Shown piece after piece: positions 60,001-64,000 of a DNA stretch of 64,000 nucleotides (position 1 is its first letter; every line of letters begins with the position of its first letter). The notes beneath the pieces are model-generated. The model saw nothing but the letters and a program-made list of their open reading frames with translations, had not been told where the DNA came from and searched no databases. The position numbers were made by a program, and so were the translations under genes. Source of the stretch: Gammaproteobacteria bacterium. GTDB taxonomy: Bacteria; Pseudomonadota; Gammaproteobacteria; JASBUN01. The stretch is taken from the NCBI GenBank assembly GCA_030147845.1, contig JASBUN010000022.1:70152-134151 (forward strand). Direction: 5' to 3'.

Positions 60001-60274
60001 AGTGGAATGCATGGTGGTCAATAAGGTTAACGAGGGCCGCCCGCACATCGTTGATATGCTCAAAAACGACGAAATCAGTTTTATCATCAACACTACCGAG
60101 GGCAAGCAAGCGGTAGCCGATTCGTATACCATTCGCCGCACTGCGCTGCAGCATAAGGTCACGTACGCGACAACGCTGGCCGGTGGCGAGGCGACTTGTA
60201 TGGCGCTCAAGCACCTGCATGCGCTTGATAGTATTAATCGGCTGCAGGATCTGCATAAGGAGATCTCCGCATGA
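57050..60274 (+). CDS. carB: Carbamoyl-phosphate synthase large subunit
   Basis: The 1074-residue protein has two homologous ATP-grasp halves: the first begins [20 protein letters not shown], and the second repeats as [22 protein letters not shown]-terminal allosteric domain ([18 protein letters not shown], then [15 protein letters not shown]) binds UMP/ornithine-type effectors. It makes carbamoyl phosphate from bicarbonate, ATP and the ammonia from CarA. Its stop overlaps the greA start (ATGA). Confidence 0.97.
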   Translation: MPKRTDIKSILIIGAGPIVIGQACEFDYSGAQACKALREEGYRVVLVNSNPATIMTDPEMADAVYIEPIRWQTIEHIIAKERPDALLPTMGGQTALNCALDLAREGVLEKYSVEMIGASRDAIDKAEDRDRFRQAMRKIGLSMPRSEIAHSMEEAIQVQAEIGFPTIIRPSFTLGGSGGGIAYNREEFVEICERGLDLSPTNELLIEESALGWKEYEMEVVRDHQDNCIIVCSIENFDPMGVHTGDSITVAPAQTLTDKEYQIMRDASLAVLREIGVDTGGSNVQFAVNPADGRMIIIEMNPRVSRSSALASKATGFPIAKVAAKLAVGYTLDELRNDITSGITPVSFEPSIDYVVTKIPRFTFEKFPKADARLTTQMKSVGEVMAIGRTFQESLQKALRGLETGADGFNEKTRLTDEGALDTIRRGLRVAGPDRIWHVGDAFRAELSVDEVHALTSIDPWFLVQIEELIQAERELLGQSLDALDGERMFALKRVGFSDRRLAQLLELDEGVLRRHRHALGVRPVYKRVDTCAAEFATGTAYMYSTYEEECESNPSDRDKIMVLGGGPNRIGQGIEFDYCCVHASLAMHEDGYETIMVNCNPETVSTDYDTSDRLYFESLTLEDVLEIIAKEQPKGVIVQYGGQTPLKLARDLEAAGAPIIGTTPDSIDLAEDRERFQKMLNKLNLRQPPNRTARTEIDAVKLAAEIGYPLVVRPSYVLGGRAMEIVYNEDDLNRYMREAVSVSNESPVLLDRFLDDAVEVDVDAVSDGTDVVIGGIMEHIEQAGVHSGDSACSLPPYTLSKAVQDELRDQVRKMARELKVIGLMNTQFAIQDEKVYILEVNPRASRTVPFVSKAIGAPLAKIAARCMVGQTLAQQKFTEERIPPYFAVKEAVFPFIKFPGVDTILGPEMKSTGEVMGAGRSFGEAFAKALLGAGVQLPIRGRVFISVRDRDKEDAVAIARDLHELGFEIIATRGTATALYQAGVECMVVNKVNEGRPHIVDMLKNDEISFIINTTEGKQAVADSYTIRRTALQHKVTYATTLAGGEATCMALKHLHALDSINRLQDLHKEISA

Positions 60275-60747
60275 ACAAGGTACCCCTTACGGCCCGCGGT
60301 GCCGAGAAGTTGCGCGAAGAGCTGAAACAGCTAAAGGGTGTAGAGCGTCCGCGCGTCATCAATGCCATTGCCGAGGCGCGTGCGCACGGGGATCTGAAGG
60401 AAAACGCCGAATACCACGCTGCGCGTGAACAACAAGGGTTTATTGAAGGGCGTATAAAAGATATCGAAGGTAAATTGTCCAACGCGCAGGTGATCGATGT
60501 CACCAAGCTCAATCGCGATGGCAAAGTCGTGTTTGGCGTAACCGTCGATTTGGTGGATGAGGACAATGGCGCGGAAGTCACCTATCAGATCGTCGGTGAA
60601 GACGAGGCCGATATCAAAGAAGGCCGCATTTCGGTTAGTTCGCCGATCGCACGCGCGTTGATCGGGAAGTCGGAAGGCGACATCGCCGTGGTGCGCGCGC
60701 CGGGCGGCGAAAAGGAATATGAAATTACTGCGGTGCGTTATCTCTGA
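60271..60747 (+). CDS. greA: Transcription elongation factor GreA
   Basis: The 158-residue protein has the N-terminal coiled coil ([37 protein letters not shown]) with the acidic tip that enters the RNA polymerase secondary channel, and the FKBP-like C-terminal domain ending [20 protein letters not shown]. It induces transcript cleavage in backtracked complexes. It is translationally coupled to carB. Confidence 0.97.
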   Translation: MNKVPLTARGAEKLREELKQLKGVERPRVINAIAEARAHGDLKENAEYHAAREQQGFIEGRIKDIEGKLSNAQVIDVTKLNRDGKVVFGVTVDLVDEDNGAEVTYQIVGEDEADIKEGRISVSSPIARALIGKSEGDIAVVRAPGGEKEYEITAVRYL

Positions 60748-60803
60748 ACGCTTAAAATCGGCTCGACGCGGCGTTCTGCGGGCGAGCGGTCGAGGGTTGA
60801 TGC

Positions 60804-61262
60804 ATGTCCGGTTTTAGCCACGTCGGCGAGCGTATTTTGCTGACTTTGTGGATCGGTGGCATGTGGACGGTCGGCTTTTTGGTCGCGCCGACTTTGTTTC
60901 AGATGCTGGGCGATAATCGCATGTTGGCCGGTAACATCGCCGGTCGCCTGTTCACCTTATCGAGCTATTTGGGACTGATTTGCGGCGGTTTGCTGTTATT
61001 TGGCGCCGTGCTACGGACCGGCCGGGATTGGTGGCGCACGACGCGTGTATGGGTTTTGCTGACCATGTTGATCATTATCGTCATCGGCGAGTTTATATTC
61101 GCGCCAATGATGATTCAGCTGAAGCTTAGTGGCCTGCCTGCAGGAAGTTCGCAAGCGTTGCAGTTCGGCCGCTTGCATGGCATCACTTCGACTCTGTTTC
61201 TGATCAATAGTCTATTGGGCTTGGGTTTGGTGGCGTATGGCTATCGCGAACAGGATCGCTGA
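60804..61262 (+). CDS. DUF4149 membrane protein
   Basis: This 152-residue protein with four predicted helices belongs to DUF4149. Motifs are LTLWIGGMWTVGFLVAPTLF and the final ..FGRLHGITSTLFLINSLLGLG (quoted in parts). Such genes commonly sit between greA and yhbY in Gammaproteobacteria. Its function is unknown. Confidence 0.85.
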   Translation: MSGFSHVGERILLTLWIGGMWTVGFLVAPTLFQMLGDNRMLAGNIAGRLFTLSSYLGLICGGLLLFGAVLRTGRDWWRTTRVWVLLTMLIIIVIGEFIFAPMMIQLKLSGLPAGSSQALQFGRLHGITSTLFLINSLLGLGLVAYGYREQDR

Positions 61263-61400
61263 CCTGAGGCAGTGCATCGGTCAGCCGGATTTCGTGCTCT
61301 CGGCGCACGCACGACCGGATTTAATGGCTAACCGCTCCGACTGAGGTCTGCCGATGTCTGCGGCGGGGTCACATCCCTATGGACCTGCGTCGCGCGTGGT

Positions 61401-61697
61401 CTAGCACCTGGGTAGCGGGATCTGAGTGTGTTTGGCCGGACGATAGAGTACGGCGACGTGGCCGATGCCCTGAATCAGTGTCGATTGGGTTTCCGCACAC
61501 ATGCGCTCGATGATGGCTTTGCGCGCTTCGCGGTCGCCGGCATTGACACGTACTTTAAGCAGTTCGTGGTGAGCCAGAGATAGATCGAGTTCGCGGATCA
61601 CGGCCGGCGTCAGACCGGCGCTGCCGATCATGACGATCGATTTGATCGAGTGGGCGCGGCTGCGAAGAAAGCGTTTCTGCGGTTGCGTGAGCGGCAT
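61401..61697 (-). CDS. yhbY: YhbY-type RNA-binding protein
   Basis: The 98-residue CRM-domain protein has QKRFLRSRAHSIKSIVMIGS with the GxxG-like loop (GSAGLT). YhbY associates with pre-50S ribosomal particles. It is on the opposite strand to its neighbours and divergent from rlmE, as in many relatives. Confidence 0.94.
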   Translation of the reverse strand: MPLTQPQKRFLRSRAHSIKSIVMIGSAGLTPAVIRELDLSLAHHELLKVRVNAGDREARKAIIERMCAETQSTLIQGIGHVAVLYRPAKHTQIPLPRC

Positions 61698-61863
61698 GCT
61701 ATATCCTGATGCTGGGTGTCTGGTTACGATGCGGCGGCAAGTGTAGCACGGCTAGCGATAAGTGGCGCCGTCGGGCCAGAGTGATCATTCATATGGCGTT
61801 GCGACGCCGACTGTAGTCCGGACCGGGTCAAGTCGGCGGGATATCTGCCGAGAGAGTGAAATA

Positions 61864-62484
61864 GTGGCGCGAACCAAGAGTAGCCGCCGTTGGCTGAAGG
61901 AACATTTTGACGATCCCTATGTCAAACGGGCGCAGCAGGAAGGTTTGCGCTCGCGCGCCGTCTACAAACTGATGGAGCTGCAGCAGCGCGATCGTTTGCT
62001 ACGTCCCGGGGCGACTGTGGTCGACCTCGGCGCGGCGCCGGGAGGCTGGTCCGAATATGCGCGGCAATGCGTAGGTAGCGCAGGCAGCGTCTGGGCTCTG
62101 GATATTTTACCCATGGAGCCGATCGAGGGGGTCGAATTCATTCAGGGCGATTTCCGCGAAGCGGAGATCGCCGACCAATTGGGAGCCGCCATCGGCGAAC
62201 GCAAAATCGACCTTGTAATGTCGGATATGGCACCCAATATAAGTGGGGTGAGTGTTGTTGATCAGTCGCGTGCGATGTACCTGTGCGAACTGGCTTTGGA
62301 TTTGGCACGTCAATACCTTGCGCATGAGGGGGATTTAGTGCTCAAAGCGTTTCAAGGTGAAGGCTTCGATGCGTTCGCTAAGCTACTGCGAGCCGACTTC
62401 GGCAAGGTACTGTTTCGCAAGCCAAAGGCATCGCGTCCGCGCAGCCGGGAGGTTTACGTGCTGGCACGCCAATGTAAACTGTAG
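61864..62484 (+). CDS. rlmE: 23S rRNA (uridine-2'-O-) methyltransferase RlmE (FtsJ)
   Basis: I start this 206-residue enzyme at GTG 61864 ([19 protein letters not shown]), since the frame upstream has no homology. The SAM motif is [14 protein letters not shown]; the catalytic K-D-K-E set is visible around [25 protein letters not shown] and REVYVLA. It methylates U2552 of 23S rRNA in the 50S subunit. ftsH follows, as usual. Confidence 0.95.
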   Translation: MARTKSSRRWLKEHFDDPYVKRAQQEGLRSRAVYKLMELQQRDRLLRPGATVVDLGAAPGGWSEYARQCVGSAGSVWALDILPMEPIEGVEFIQGDFREAEIADQLGAAIGERKIDLVMSDMAPNISGVSVVDQSRAMYLCELALDLARQYLAHEGDLVLKAFQGEGFDAFAKLLRADFGKVLFRKPKASRPRSREVYVLARQCKL

Positions 62485-62595
62485 TAATGTCGCAGCATAA
62501 CCTAAGCGGTTGTCCAGCCGGACTTTTCGCCGGGCAAATGGCGTTCCCCGGCACGGCTGAGGCGGAATTTTATCGAGGATACCGATTTGAATGAC

Positions 62596-64000
62596 ATGGC
62601 TAAAAATCTAATCTTGTGGGTGATCATTGCGGTCATCCTAATGTCGGTATTCAACAGTTTTGGACCGGCGTCCAAACCGTCGCAGACCGTTACCTATTCG
62701 CAATTCATATCCGATGTGCGCAACGGACGCGTCAAATCGGTGAAAATTGATGCCGATGGGCGCACCCTTTATGGCCAGGAGTCGTCCGGACAACGTTTTA
62801 TTACGTATGCCCCATTGGGCGATTCTGCCGGCATGATGAAGGACTTGCTGAATCATAACGTCGACGTTTCGGCGTCGGCGCCCGAGAAGCAGTCGATCTG
62901 GGCGCAAATCTTCATTTCCTGGTTCCCGATGTTGTTGCTGATTGGTGTGTGGATTTTCTTCATGCGCCAGATGCAAGGCGGAGCGGGCGGTCGTGGCGCC
63001 ATGTCTTTTGGCAAGAGTCGCGCGCGCATGCTGGGCGAGGATCAGGTCAAGATCACCTTCAGCGATGTCGCCGGTGTCGAAGAGGCCAAGGAAGAAGTCG
63101 CTGAATTGGTGGAATTTCTGCGTGATCCGGGCAAGTTCCAGAAGCTTGGCGGCAAAATTCCGCGCGGCGTGCTTATGGTCGGTTCGCCCGGCACCGGTAA
63201 GACGCTGCTGGCCAAGGCCATTGCCGGCGAAGCCAAAGTGCCTTTCTTTACTATTTCCGGTTCCGATTTCGTCGAAATGTTTGTCGGCGTCGGTGCGTCA
63301 CGTGTGCGCGATATGTTTGATCAAGCCAAAAAACACGCGCCATGCATCATATTCATCGACGAGATCGATGCGGTCGGCCGTCACCGCGGCGCCGGTTTGG
63401 GCGGTGGTCACGACGAGCGCGAACAGACGTTGAATCAATTGCTGGTCGAGATGGACGGATTTGAGGGCAACGAGGGCGTAATCGTCATTGCCGCCACCAA
63501 CCGTCCCGATGTGCTCGACCCAGCGCTGTTGCGCCCTGGGCGCTTCGATCGCCAGGTCGTGGTGCCACTGCCGGATGTGCGCGGCCGCGAGCAAATTCTG
63601 CGCGTGCATATGCGTAAAGTGCCGTTGGCGGACAACGTCAAGCCGAGCTTTATTGCGCGCGGTACACCAGGTTTCTCGGGCGCCGATTTGGCCAACCTCG
63701 TCAATGAGGCCGCCTTATTCGCTGCGCGTGCCAATAAGCGCTTAGTAACGCAGGACGATTTTGAGCGCGCCAAGGACAAGATCATGATGGGCGCCGAGCG
63801 CAAATCCATGGTCATGAGCGAAGAAGAGAAAAAGCTCACCGCGTATCACGAAGCGGGGCACGCCATCGTCGGTTTGAGTGTGCCGTCCCATGATCCGGTA
63901 TATAAGGTGACGATCATCCCGCGTGGGCGGGCATTGGGCGTAACGATGTTTCTGCCCGAAGCCGATCGCTATAGCTACAGCAAACAGAGGCTCGAAAGCC
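62596..64000 (+). CDS. ftsH: ATP-dependent zinc metalloprotease FtsH, C-terminus cut by window edge
   Basis: About 468 codons are present from ATG 62596 (a TTG three codons upstream is possible). Two membrane helices ([15 protein letters not shown] and [16 protein letters not shown]) flank a periplasmic domain. The AAA module has Walker A GSPGTGKT (the second residue is Ser where Pro is usual), pore motif [14 protein letters not shown], Walker B IIFIDEID and SRH residues. The protease zinc motif HEAGH is in [11 protein letters not shown]; the third zinc ligand lies beyond the window. It degrades membrane and regulatory proteins, including the heat-shock sigma factor. Confidence 0.97.
   Translation, partial: MAKNLILWVIIAVILMSVFNSFGPASKPSQTVTYSQFISDVRNGRVKSVKIDADGRTLYGQESSGQRFITYAPLGDSAGMMKDLLNHNVDVSASAPEKQSIWAQIFISWFPMLLLIGVWIFFMRQMQGGAGGRGAMSFGKSRARMLGEDQVKITFSDVAGVEEAKEEVAELVEFLRDPGKFQKLGGKIPRGVLMVGSPGTGKTLLAKAIAGEAKVPFFTISGSDFVEMFVGVGASRVRDMFDQAKKHAPCIIFIDEIDAVGRHRGAGLGGGHDEREQTLNQLLVEMDGFEGNEGVIVIAATNRPDVLDPALLRPGRFDRQVVVPLPDVRGREQILRVHMRKVPLADNVKPSFIARGTPGFSGADLANLVNEAALFAARANKRLVTQDDFERAKDKIMMGAERKSMVMSEEEKKLTAYHEAGHAIVGLSVPSHDPVYKVTIIPRGRALGVTMFLPEADRYSYSKQRLES

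Overview
The window is a stretch of gammaproteobacterial chromosome. I base this on gene content and order: smpB/ssrA, ratA-rnfH, bamE, fur, recN, nadK, hrcA-grpE-dnaK-dnaJ, then dapB, carA-carB-greA-yhbY-rlmE-ftsH. This is the usual housekeeping order of that class, written in moderately GC-rich DNA with GTG and TTG starts. I cannot name a genus. There are no insertion sequences, CRISPR arrays, tRNA genes or rRNA genes; the only structured RNAs I can support are tmRNA and a cobalamin riboswitch.

Layout. At 0-3.4 kb lies a minus-strand moxR-DUF58-transglutaminase (TgpA-like) operon. At 3.8-12 kb are envelope and stress genes: a glycine-zipper lipoprotein, a DUF1631 protein, an HDOD protein, an unusual Wzz/GumC-type protein fused to a tyrosine-recombinase-like domain, a 44-residue DUF3096 membrane peptide and a double-BON protein. 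At 12.4-18.8 kb is a heavy-metal RND efflux operon (His-rich small protein, czcC, czcB, czcA, DUF3240). At 18.9-24.8 kb are a flavin oxidoreductase, a DUF421 protein, a 7TMR diguanylate cyclase, and an RsbQ-like hydrolase overlapping a PAS-GGDEF protein. At 25.1-32.3 kb are ssrA/smpB, a sodium symporter, ratA-rnfH, bamE, fur, recN and nadK. At 32.4-37.7 kb is the heat-shock operon, with a perfect CIRCE element before hrcA and a sigma-32-like promoter before dnaK.

Two blocks interrupt the usual dnaJ-dapB-carA order. The first (37.8-45.6 kb) is class Ia ribonucleotide reductase nrdAB, transcribed through a cobalamin riboswitch, next to metR/metE. It looks like a B12-independence cassette: enzymes that replace cobalamin-dependent ones, with nrdAB switched by cobalamin.

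The second block (46.6-55.3 kb) is the most unusual part of the window. It is a tightly coupled eight-gene operon encoding a complex I-like membrane arm (A, H, J, K, L, M, N). NuoC, E, F, G and I are absent. The place of NuoB and NuoD is taken by one 604-residue fusion: a cysteine-less NuoB-like domain, a heavy-metal-binding CPMH/CPRC domain, a His/Met/Asp-rich repeat, and a NuoD-like domain that lacks the quinone-site residues. NuoA, NuoH and NuoJ have lost matching quinone-cavity motifs, while NuoL, NuoM and NuoK keep the ion-pumping Glu/Lys residues. The parts suggest an ion-translocating machine that no longer does FeS/quinone chemistry and may be tied to metal. The window ends inside ftsH; at the other end, the transglutaminase gene runs off position 1.
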